The notes below the pieces were generated by a model. It was not told the DNA's origin and made no database searches. It was given only the letters and a program-made list of their open reading frames with translations. Shown here one piece after another: positions 35,001-47,000 of a stretch of 64,000 bases of DNA (positions are counted from its first letter, which is position 1; each line of letters opens with the position of its first letter). Both the position numbers and the translations under genes were made by a program. Source of the DNA: Endomychus coccineus (Eukaryota; Arthropoda; Insecta; Coleoptera; Endomychidae); assembly GCA_958510875.1 (NCBI GenBank), contig OY294070.1:19521631-19585630 (forward strand), given 5' to 3'.

Positions 35001-38000
35001 AGTACATGAGACTCTTCCTACGTTTTGCCCCCTACCCAGGCTGCCCATACACCCTTAGAACTGAATGTTTATATCTGTTTTCAGGTTAACGTAATTTTTC
35101 ACGTTGCCGCCACTGTCAGATTCGACGAGAAATTACGCATTGCCGTAGCGATTAACATAAAAGGAACTAAAGACATATTATTCTTCGCAAAAGAATGCAA
35201 AAATTTGGTTTCAATGGTTCACGTGAGCACGGCATACTGCAACTGTCCATGGCAAGAAATTAACGAAACTTTCTACAAACCACCGTTTACCACAGAGAAG
35301 ATTATAAATGTGGTAGACACGTTGAGCGATAAACATCTGGACTTGATTTTGCCATCGTAAGTAGCCACAAATTTCTTCTTCGCCAAAAACCAAGGATATT
35401 GCATTTTTCGTAACATTCGTTATGAAAAATAGTCACAAAACGCTACACGTGAAATACATCAGAAATATTCAATATCGTTATCACTAGCTTGTTCCAGTTA
35501 TCAGTTGTTATGAAAAAAATAAAATTTTCATTTTGTTTCATTTTCATTTAGATAGCAATTTTGATTGTTTCTATGGGAATAGCAATGCAAAAATCGTGAT
35601 ATAAGACTTACCATGACATATTTGTGAAAATATCAACATTTATATCTTAATTTTGTGTTTAAAAATGAACGAATCTGAAAAGTTCCTACCTTCAGACGTT
35701 GATGAAGTTGTAAAAGTTTTAGTAGCAAATTTGCAGCCAAGTAAATCAAAAGCAATATGTGTTTATATTATAAAGTCATTTTAGCACTAGTGCTCATTTC
35801 CCCACTCAGTATTAAAATGAACTCATTTTACCACTCAGTGTTAAGATGGACCATTTTTGAGTTAAAAATATGACTTTTCGTAAATGAATTGAAAAAAAAC
35901 AATTATTACTACTTGTGGGATAATCAAGCAGCCATCAACGCGCTGAACCCCCACGCAATCAGCTCTAAGATGGTCTGGGAATGCTTTGAAAATATAAATG
36001 AACTAATAACAACAGAGTTACCCTTCTATGGATTCCGGATCACACCGGAGTGGAGGGTGAAGAAAAACCAGACGAACTAGTGAAAAAGGAGACGTAATAC
36101 CGTTTGTGAGACCTATACCCACCTGGGGAATAAGCGATACCACAATACTGGAAGAATCCAAGAAAGAAGTGGACAATAAACATCCTATCACTAGATAGAA
36201 TTACAAGGACTGAGGTGGGCAATGCTACTTCTGGGAAACTAAAACCAGAACAGGTCAAACGAGTACATCAACCTAAGCAGAAATAATCTCAGTTGAAATA
36301 CTTCCGATAGGAATGACTCGGATCAGAAGAGGAAGACGAGTGCAGATTCTGCGAAGAGAGGGACGAAACTTCTATTCACATCCTCACAGGATGCAAAAAT
36401 CCAAGGGACGACACCTAGGAGCGTGTCGAATAGAAGGAGATTTACCTAAAGTGCAGCCAAGCGATATCCTGAACTTACTGAGACCTACAGGTTTGCAGGA
36501 ACTGCTGTAGCCCTCGAGGGATCCTGAATAGCCCAACAGTGTGCATATATCCCCAAACACGATACAATACATTACAATACTACTTCCTTTCTCATCATGT
36601 AATAACACGAAAGACGTTACTTGCTTCATTACTACCGCACCATCATCAAACATAATACCTTCAGAAGGAATGAACGATGAAAAAAGCATATACTCGTAGA
36701 GTATGATCTTGGAACAGGTTCTTAACAACAAACAAAGCTTTATATGAAGAAACTCAAAACATCCCAGAAATTAAATGATTCATAGATCAATAATTTCTCT
36801 CACCCTCCTTTGGTTAGTACGATTTTTCGCTCCTATACAATTCTATATCTGCGGGTTGGATGTATGATTGTATTATACCATCTGTTATAAAAAACTAATT
36901 AATATTTCATTGAAATTATTACATTCCAGGCTACTGCAGAAATGGCCAAACACCTACGCATTCACTAAAGCCATCGCAGAGGATACGGTGAGAGAGTATG
37001 GTACAGGATTGCCTATATGCTCATTTCGGCCTTCTATTGGTAAGTAATTCATACATTTTTATGAATCATGCCACTTGAAGACATTATAGTGAATGTTAAC
37101 CATGCTGAACTCTTTTACTATTCAATGTTAAGAGCTTATTAGAAAGGTGGCCAGAAAACCACATTTGTATTATTAGGGTAAGGTGAGGTTACTTTGCATA
37201 CACAGATAGCTTTGCCTCTTTCCGGATAAATTTGGGAAATTTTACCTGGTTCCAACCCAGGTGATATTATTGTTGGGGAAACGGGCCAATGCGTTTCCAG
37301 ACCGTTCACTTGATTCTAAGAAGTGTCTTATGTCTGAATGGTATGGTGTCGTTTTTTCGAATTTCATAATAAGCTTATTCTCCTTAAGCTACATTCTTTC
37401 ACCAAAAAAATGGAGCCTGGAGAAATTCGTCAGGTCTCGAGTTTGACAGTGAAGGGCTGACCAGTTTGAGTTCGTCTAGACCGCTTATCTACGACGAGAT
37501 TTCTGATGAACACCGACCATGGAAATATCTATAGAAAACGGGGAAATCTCCCACCTTTCTACGATGTTGTAGAGGTCAATGATCTCGTTAGTGTGATACC
37601 ATCAATCAAACGATAGAATCCAAAAGCTTCAGCGTATATTTGGGAGCCAAACTCCAAACATGTGAACGGTACTCCAGGACAGGTCGATTCTGAGCTTTGT
37701 AGATTATGAGGAGCTGCTGGGATGTAAAGTAGCTCTTCTCACCGTATAGAAAACCAAGTTTTTGTGAATTTGTGAAGTGGCTTTCGCCATGAACCTCACA
37801 TGATCATCCCATGAGAGGGTGTTGTTGATGGTAATCCCCAGCTTTGTCATGGAAGACTACAAAAAAGTATTTTATAATTCTTTGCATCAAATAATTGAAA
37901 AAATATGAACCCACGTATTTTTGGGGTAAAACTTTACCCACTGTAATTTGTGTAGATAATCGAGGTGAATTTTTGTTCAGGTTAAAATCGAAATGTGTTA

Positions 38001-41000
38001 TATTCCAAAGCACATAATATACAATGAAGTCAAGAAGCTCCACGAAAAATCTGTTGGTGCACCAACTATTGTTGATCTTACTATATGTAACACCTCCATA
38101 CGATGAATCTTAGCGATTCAGCTTGACACAGGTGGTGCAAACGAAAAAGCAAAACCTCAATGCACATTCCGTGCAGATGCGTAACACTAATTCGATCAAG
38201 ACGGAGAGCACTTCCTGTAAAGCTATGCGACACTTAGGAGATCCAGAGACTAGATACAAAGATGTTGTTGAACCTTTTCAGAGCATTAAAGACGTACCCA
38301 GCCCCGACTGGGTTTTAAATAGGTGGCTGTTTGCCCACCTCGGGAACCTGGTGAACACTTTTGAGTGAGAACCGCTTCACTAGGACGACGTTAAATAGTA
38401 CGTATTCCGCAGTTGGTGTTGACCTCTTCAGGAATCGTTTACCTGGGAGGGCACGGGGGATTCTCTCGAGTAAGAACCACCCTTTGGTAGCTGAGTGAAC
38501 ACTCGTGAGTGGTAGCCTCTTCACCATGTGACATCAAGGGACCGCAATGGTCCTCTCCCCCATAATAATAATAATACTGTATTTGTCATATACCACAAAA
38601 TTATTGTTGAAAATTTTGTTGCTCGTATTTGTGGCAGAGTTACAATAGGCAAATTAACCTCCTACATGGTACATAGGCTCTTCCCAGATAATCTCAACTA
38701 TCTCCGGCTTCACATACAAGATGCTTGGGATGATATACTCCAAGGCGACATTGATCATTTGATTCAGAGTTTCCCTCGCCGTGTAAAAGATTTTATAATC
38801 AATCATGGTGGTACTGCACATCAGTTTCACCTGTTGCTTATTTTATTACTTTGTTATATCGAAGTACATCTCATGTGTTTTGTTCATTACAGTTACTTCA
38901 ACTTACAAGGAACCCATAAGATGTTGGATCGACAATTTGTATGGACCCGTGGGTGTTATGATTGGGGCAGGTACTGGCGTTCTGAAGAGTGTTCATGGTG
39001 ATCCATTATTAAAAGCAGATATGGTCCCAGCTGATTATGTTGTTAATGGAATGATATGCGCATCTTACAAAAATACTTTGATATAGTAAGTTTGAAACCA
39101 TTCAATAATTATGAGAAATTTACCTGGAACGGTGTTGCAAAATGTCACAAAACTTATTCAAAAATTCAATAATTTTACTTACCTACTCGATCAATACATT
39201 TGCATCAACTAACGTTATGATTTTTCATTGTTGGGTTCACAGCCCAGGTCAAATTAGAAAACTGACCTAGCTGCAGTTAGGTTTTGACATAGCCGACTCT
39301 ATACAAACTGGGAAGTAAAACATGCATATTTCCTTAAGCGTACTCACATGCTCAAAAAAAATACACCAGGTTTATGCAATACGCTCCACACAAATTCAAT
39401 TTTCACGACACTTGTACCAAATGTGTAAGATATGCTATTTAATTATCAGACTTTTACATGCCACCATACCAGTGATATAATGTCGTGAGACGATACAGTG
39501 TTGTCAGTTTTTGCATCGTTCCGGGCTAGTATAGAGTCGACTTAGGATCAACGCTCCAAGATTTTCCACATTCTCGCCTTGTGGATTGTATTTTCTATCC
39601 AGGGTTGTCCCAAAATATTTGACTATTTCCCCAAATGGTATAGTTTCACCAAGCAGAGTCCAGTGATCTCAAATTGTCCTTTTTCTAATTCCGGGAAGAA
39701 CCCACAACAATGCTTAGTAACAGATGCTCCTCACGTATCAAAATGTAACATAACTAAGTTTTTTTCACTTTATAGCTCCCAGGATATACCAGTGTACAAT
39801 TTCGTGTCATCGCCAGAAAGTCCGATCACTTGGGGTGCGTTTACGGACATCAACAAAAGCTACGGATTGCGCACGCCAACTATGCGGGCAATTTGGTATT
39901 ACAACTTCACTTTAAACAGAAACTTGTTCATTCACTTGTTGTATATTTTGTTCTTACATTATATACCTGCAATTTTGATCGATGCTGCTCTCATCGTTTC
40001 TGGAAAAAAGCCAAGGTGAGTTATTAGATCAGTTTAAATAAAATTCACATTCAAACAACAATTCTTCAGACAGTACTAGAATCACAGAACCATCAAATAA
40101 TTCATTTGGTATATATTTTGATATTCCACGAAATCAAGCTTTGATCAGTTGCACTGTGTGTTGTTACTTGTCTTTGGGTATTCAAAAGTCCCAAGGATGA
40201 CACAATTGATCATTTGAAACCATCAAAGATGGGATAATTCGGTATAATAAGATTCTTGACCCAGTATGAATTATATATAAAAATTCTCGGGAAATAGGTC
40301 ACAATAACACTTTGTTTTAACTATTCGTCTTTACGTACGTTTCGGTCTCACGACCATCATCAGAAGACTCACTATGTCTAAAAAGGGGGGTTTATTAAAA
40401 CTAATTATAGCACAAGCGTCCAAATCGCACAATTTAACTTCAATTAAAAGAGCTCACGCCGTCGAAACGAACAGAACCACGAATAATCGAAATTGTATCG
40501 TCAGAATTAATGTATAAAAAATTATTTTTTTTTTGTAGTAAGAATCCGCTATTCAGTAATATTATTAAAATATATGAGTGCATATTGATAGGTATTCTCA
40601 CAACAAATGAGAAGAACGGAGTTATTTGTCAAGTATCTACTTTCGAAACCAGATGTGTAGGATTTATGACAAGGCACTTAAGAAAGGTTTCAGACCTGTA
40701 CTGGGAAATAACTATTACGAATTCTTCCTAAAAACATTTTCTACACTTATAAAGACGTATGTAAGAATTTGCAAGAGATTATTTAATCAAATTAGTATAA
40801 AAATGACTTAGATTTTGTGTGTCTACCCTATGATTTACAGATTTGGGGTCCTGTTTTATGTGAATCATCTCCAGGATAGATCTTTTATAATAATTGGTTT
40901 CCTTAGTTAAGATATTAACATTTTTGTAATAAAATTGATGGTTATAATCAAAGCAATGCTTAGCAAGGGCGGTGAATTTTCTAAGTTGTTATTTCTTGTG

Positions 41001-44000
41001 CTATATTTATGGCCGTACATTCTTTTTTGTAAATATTGTTTAGCGATTCCAGTATAGGTTCCATCACAATCTGAACAATTCAATTTATACACTGTGTGGG
41101 TTTGTTTATCTTTGGGTATTAACGGTTTTAGATTTGAGAAATATTTCCCAACACAGTTAGTAGGTTTATGCGCAACATTTATATCATACTTTTTCAAACA
41201 TTTTTTGATTTTCTCTGAGGTCTCCGGAATGTAAGGTAGAGTTATAAAATTGTCTGTATTACCTTTTATGTTATTTTTATTAGACGAACCATTATAGATT
41301 TTGTTTATTCTTTCTTTAATGATAGGATTGAAGAAAGTTTTTGGGTAGCCATTCAATTCTAGTGTAGTACGAACAATTTTTAAATTTTTGGGGCGGTCAT
41401 CTGCCTAGAGGAATCTGTTATGAGTTCATTAGATTTTCGGCCTGTATTCTTTAAACGGTATGTAGACGATTGCCTTATGTGTGTTCCCAACGATAAAATT
41501 CAATATGTAATTGATAAATTTAACAATTTTCACTGTAAACTTCAATTCACTTGTGAAATAGAATTAAACAATAACATAAATTTCCTAGATATGAACATTA
41601 GGCATGATGCTGATGGAAAAATAAAAACCTCTTGGTTTACTAAAGAAGTATGGTCTGAACGTTATCTTCACTTCAATTCCGTTGCACCAGCTTGTTATAA
41701 AAAAAGTGTCATAAACAGCCTTACAGATCGCGCGATAAAATTGTCCCACGCAGATGACCGCCCCAAAAATTTAAAAATTGTTCGTACTACACTAGAATTG
41801 AATGGCTACCCAAAAACTTTTTTCAATCCTATCATTAAAGAAAGAATAAACAAAATCTATAATGGTTCGTCTAATAAAAATAACATAAAAGGTAATACAG
41901 ACAATTTTATAACTCTACCTTACATTCCGGAGACCTCAGAGAAAATCAAAAAATGTTTGAAAAAGTATGATATAAATGTTGCGCATAAACCTACTAACTG
42001 TGTTGGAAAATATTTCTCAAATCTAAAACCGTTAATACCCAAAGATAAACAAACCCACACAGTGTATAAATTGAATTGTTTAGATTGTGATGGAACCTAT
42101 ACTGGAATCTCTAAACAATATTTACAAAAAAGAATGTACGGCCATAAATATAGCACAAGAAATAACAACTTAGAAAATTCCACCGCCCTTGCTAAGCATT
42201 GCTTTGATTATAACCATCAATTTTATTACAAAAATGTTAATATCTTAACTAAGGAAACCAATTATTATAAAAGATCTATCCTGGAGATGATTCACATAAA
42301 ACGGGACCCCAAATCTGTAAATCATAGGGTAGACACACAAAATCTAAGTCATATTTATACTAATTTGATTAAATAATCTCTTGCAAATTCTTACATACGT
42401 CTTTATAAGTGTAGAAAATGTTTTTAGGAAGAATTCGTAATAGTTATTTCTCAGTACAGGTCTGAAACCTTTCTTAAGTGCCTTGTCATAAATCCTACAC
42501 ATCTGGTTTCGAAAGTAGATACTTGACAAATAACTTCGTTCTTCTCATTTGTTGTGAGAATACCTATCAATATGCACTCATATATTTTAATAATATTACT
42601 GAATAGCGGATTCTTACTACAAAAAAAAAAAATTTTTTATTCATTAATTCTGACGATACAATTTCGATTATTCGTGGTTCTGTTCGTTTCGACGGCGTGG
42701 GCTCTTTTAATTGAAGTTAAATTGTGCGATTTGGACGCTTGTGCTATAATTAGTTTTAATAAACCCCCCTTTTAAGACATAGTGAGTCTTCTGATGATGG
42801 TCGTGAGACCGAAACGTACGTAAAGACGAATAGTTAAAACAAAGTGTTATTGTGACCTATTTCCCGAGAATTTTTATATATAATTCGGTATAAAAAAGCC
42901 TCAAAGATGGGGAAATTTGGGATTTGGAAATATAAAAGTTGGGAAAATTGTTTATTCGTAAGTATCACTGTTGGCATAGTTGGATATTTGAAAGTCTCAA
43001 ACATGGAACCATTGGGTATTTGAAAGTATCAAAGTGGGGGAAATTGGGTATTCGTAAGTACCAAAGTTGAAATATTTGGATATTTGAGAGTATCAAACAA
43101 GAGACAGGATGTTATCTGGGAGTCTTGAATATGGGCAATTCCATTTTCAAGGAGCCCAGTTCAGGGGGGGGGGGTGTCAGCTCATGGCCCGGCTTCTGGT
43201 TTTTTCGATTCTACTACTACTAAAATGCTGGCTTCCTGCCAAATTTCAGCTGAAATGGTAAGAACAAAACAAAATGGCGCCTATTTTTCGTTTTTCTGTC
43301 ATTTTTTGATATTAATTTTTGAAACATCGTCTTGAGAGCCGTTCGCGCCAGTTTGAGTCTAGAAAATTTTTTGAAAACCCATAGGAAATCGGAAATTTCC
43401 CGTAGAATTCGAATTTTTTATTATTTTGGGCCCAGCGGCCATATTTTTTTTTGTAAAATCAAAAAAACCGATTTTTCGTCTTTTTTTTTTTTTTTTGAAG
43501 CCGCACTTTTCGAAACGTTCTCGTTAAAAAATATCAAGGAAAATTCGATCAGTATCATTTTTTCTTCAAATGCTCGTTGTATATTGGCTGGTTTTTCTCT
43601 AAAAACCTCTCAAAAACCCAAAAAATGATATAGGCCAGTCACCTGAGGAAAAATTAAGGAAAAACAATTGGAGGTGTGAATTTGCAGTGTTTTTATATAT
43701 ATTTCGGTGTGCTGAAAACGGGAAAAATAATCAAAAAATTCTTACAAGTTAGCTTCAAAAGATACGGGCATTTTTCGCGCGAAAAAAGATGATTTTCATG
43801 TTTTTTGCGTTTTAAAATAAAACGGTGGCCCAAAAGGAATAACATGTCAGGAGACAAATCGTAGAAAAAATGAACGCATCGTTTGAAATGAAGTAAAATA
43901 TATTTTGAGGTTATGGTCTTGAGATATCAGCGCATATCCCTTAAAAAATGAAGGTGTTTTTAAACATAATTTGGTGTGCTGAAAACGGGAAAAATAATCA

Positions 44001-47000
44001 AAAAATTACTACGAGTTAGCTTCAAAAGTAACGGTCATTTTTTGGCGCAAAAAAATACGATTTTCATATTTTTTGCGTTTTAAAAGAAAACGGTGGCCCA
44101 CATGGAAAAACATGTCGAGAGACAAATTGTACAAAAAGTGAAAACGCATCGTTTGAGTCATTTCGATGTAACACTCTTGAGATATGAGCAAAATAGTGTT
44201 TTTTTAGGGGAATACAAATGTTTTTTAATTTCAATATACTAGTTGAAATCTACTATTACGGCAGATAAGCGGTAAAGAAATTTACGCCGCTGCATCTACA
44301 CATGAATTTTTATATGTCAACGCGCTATAAATTCTAGATGATGGTAGCTACGAGGTCTTATTTTTGGGTTTACATCAGAAAATTTGTCTACTTTCCAACG
44401 ATCTCCAATTTTTCTCTATAGGCCCAAAATTGGGTCGTTAGGAGGCCCAAACACATTTATATCAATATGTCAACTTCTACTCAACCTAGAAAAGTTTTCT
44501 TTAGCGTTGAATACGCGTCGTGAAATACTATAACAGAACCTGAGATTTGATCATCCTAAAAAATTTCTAACCTAATAAATTTGCACATTTTCCGAGGTCC
44601 GAAATTTTCAAAGTTGTCCTACATTTTTTTTAAGCCCCGAAAACAGTATTGAAGGATGTTTTGTATCACATTTGTTGAGATCTACAAGATAATTTCTTTT
44701 TCTTGTCGATAAGTCCATTTTTCGGCTGGCAATCTCAGTTTTAGGGATTTTTGAAAATGGCCGATTGTGGAGCCAAAACGAAAGATAAAAAAAAACGAAA
44801 CACCGTAGAAAGTTTATAAAAAAATATATTTCAATTTGAATAGAATATTTTTTTGGTCAATATTCGAATGAGAAAAAAAAACATTTGTATTCTCCTAAAA
44901 AAACACTATTTTGCTCATATGTCAAGACTGTAACATCGAAATGACTTATATTTCCGCTCAAACGATGCGTTTTCACTTTTTGTACAATTTGTCTCTCGAC
45001 ATGCTTTTCCATTGGAGACATCGTTTTCTTTTTAAAAGCAAAAAATATGGAAATCGTTTTTTTCGCGCCAAATAATGGGCGTAACTTTTGAAGCTAATTC
45101 GTAGGAATTTTTTGATTATTTTTCCCGTTTTCAGCACACCAAATTATGTGTAAAAACATACCAAATTTACACCTTCATTTTTTAAGCGATATGCGCTGAT
45201 ATCTCAAGACCATAACCTCAAAATATATTCTACTTCATTTCAAACGATGTGTTTCTACTTTTTCTACGATTTGTCTCCTGACATGTTATTCAATTTGGGC
45301 CACCGTTTTATTTTAAAACGCAAGAAACACGTCTTTTTTCGCGCCTAAACATGCCCGTAACTTTTGAAGCTAACTTGTAGGAATTTTCTGATTATTTTTC
45401 CCGTCTTCAGCACACCGAAATACCTATAAAAACACTGCAAATTCATACCTTCAATTGTTCTTCCTTAATTTTTCCTCTGGTGACTGGCCTATATCATTTT
45501 TTGAGTTTTTGAGAGGTTTTTAGAAAAAAAACAGCCAATATACAAAGAGCATTTGAAGAAAAAATGTAACTGATTGAACTTTCCTTGATATTTTTTAACG
45601 AGAACGTTTTGAAAAGTGCGGCTTCAAAAAAAAAAGACGAAAAATCGGTTTTTTTGATTTTACAAAAAAAAAATATGGCCGCTGGGCCCAAAATAATGAA
45701 AAATTCGAATTCTACGGGAAATTTCCGATTTCCTATGGGTTTTCCAAAAATTTTCTAGACTCAAACTGGCGCGAACGGCTCTCAAGACGATGTTTCAAAA
45801 ATTAATATCAAAAAATGACAGAAAAACGAAAAATAGGCGCCATTTTGTTTTGTTCTTACCATTTCAGCTGAAATTAGGCAGGAAGCCATCATTTTAGTAG
45901 TAGAATCGAAAAAACCAGAAGCCGGGCCATGAGCTGACACACCCCCCCCCTGAACTGGGCTCCTTGAAAATGGAATTGCCCATATAGAACAATTGGGTAT
46001 TTCGAAGTATCAAAGTTTGAATATTTGAAAGTATCAAAGTTGGGATATTTGAAAGTATCAAAGTTACGATATTTAAAAATATTAAAGATGGGTGAATGAG
46101 TATCACAAAGATGGAATAATCAGGTATTGGGAAGTTTTAAGGATGAGAAAATGGATATTTGAAACTCTCGAAAATTGGACAATTGGATATTTAAAAGTAT
46201 TTGAGATGGGACAATTGACTAAGTTTTTGAAAGTAATAAAAATGGAACAATTGGGTATTTGAAATTTTTAAGAATGGGAAAATGGATATTTGAAACGCTC
46301 GGAAATGGGACAATTGGCTAGTTAAAAGTATCGCAGATTGGATAATTGACTAAGTATTTGAAAGTGATAAAAATGGAATAATTGGGTATTTGAAAGTATC
46401 GGGAATATGGGTATTTAAAGAACCAAAGATGGCACAATTGAGTATTTGAAAGAATCAAACACGAAAGAAATGGGTATATGAAAGCCTGAAAAATGGGACA
46501 ATTGGGTATTTGATTGAAAGTATCAAAGATGCGACAACAGGTAATCTGAAAGTCTCAAACATGGGACAATTGAGTATAGGAAGAAATCAAAAATTGGGAA
46601 CTTTGGGTATTCAAAAGTTCCAAAGACGGCAGAATTTAGTATTTGAAACCATTGAAGCTGGAATAATTTGGTATTTGAAAATATCAAAGTTGGGAAAATT
46701 TAGTATTTGTAAGTATCAATGTAGGGATAGTTGGGTATTTGAAAGTATCAAAAATGAGAAAATTGGGTATTTGAAAGTATTAAAGTTGGGGTAATTAATT
46801 GGGTGTTTGTAAGTACCAAAGTTTGAGAATACAAAACATGAGGAGACAAAGTGCTATCCGAAAGCATTTGGAAGTATCAAAATTGGGATATTTGAAAGTA
46901 TCAAAGATGGGAAAATTGGGTCTCCGAAAGTCTCGAAGATGAATCAATTACATATTGGAAAGTATCAAAAGTTGTGAACGTTGAATATTCGAAAGTCCCA

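Larger units (their letters stand above)
40248..42879. mobile_element. Penelope-like element pair, head to head, flanked by a 14-bp target duplication
   Basis: Two copies face away from each other. The minus-strand copy spans about 41404-40248 and the plus-strand copy 41403-42879. Arms of about 1.13 kb (40272-41404 and 41750-42886) are almost identical reverse complements; the central 345 bases are present only in the plus copy. Both ends abut ATAATTCGGTATAA (40234-40247 and 42880-42893), so the pair was inserted as one unit into the surrounding minisatellite. The minus copy has a one-base deletion that shifts its frame near the C-terminus. Each outer end carries a hammerhead-like motif. It is in FAR intron 6. 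Confidence 0.9.

Noticed and set aside
43332..43628. Open frame of 98 codons, with a counterpart at 45494-45691 on the other strand
   Set aside because: It lies in the foldback arm, is broken in the other arm and has low-complexity Phe/Lys runs; no domain.
46510..46794. Open frame of 94 codons
   Set aside because: It is the translated minisatellite repeat; the frame survives because the unit lacks stops in one register.
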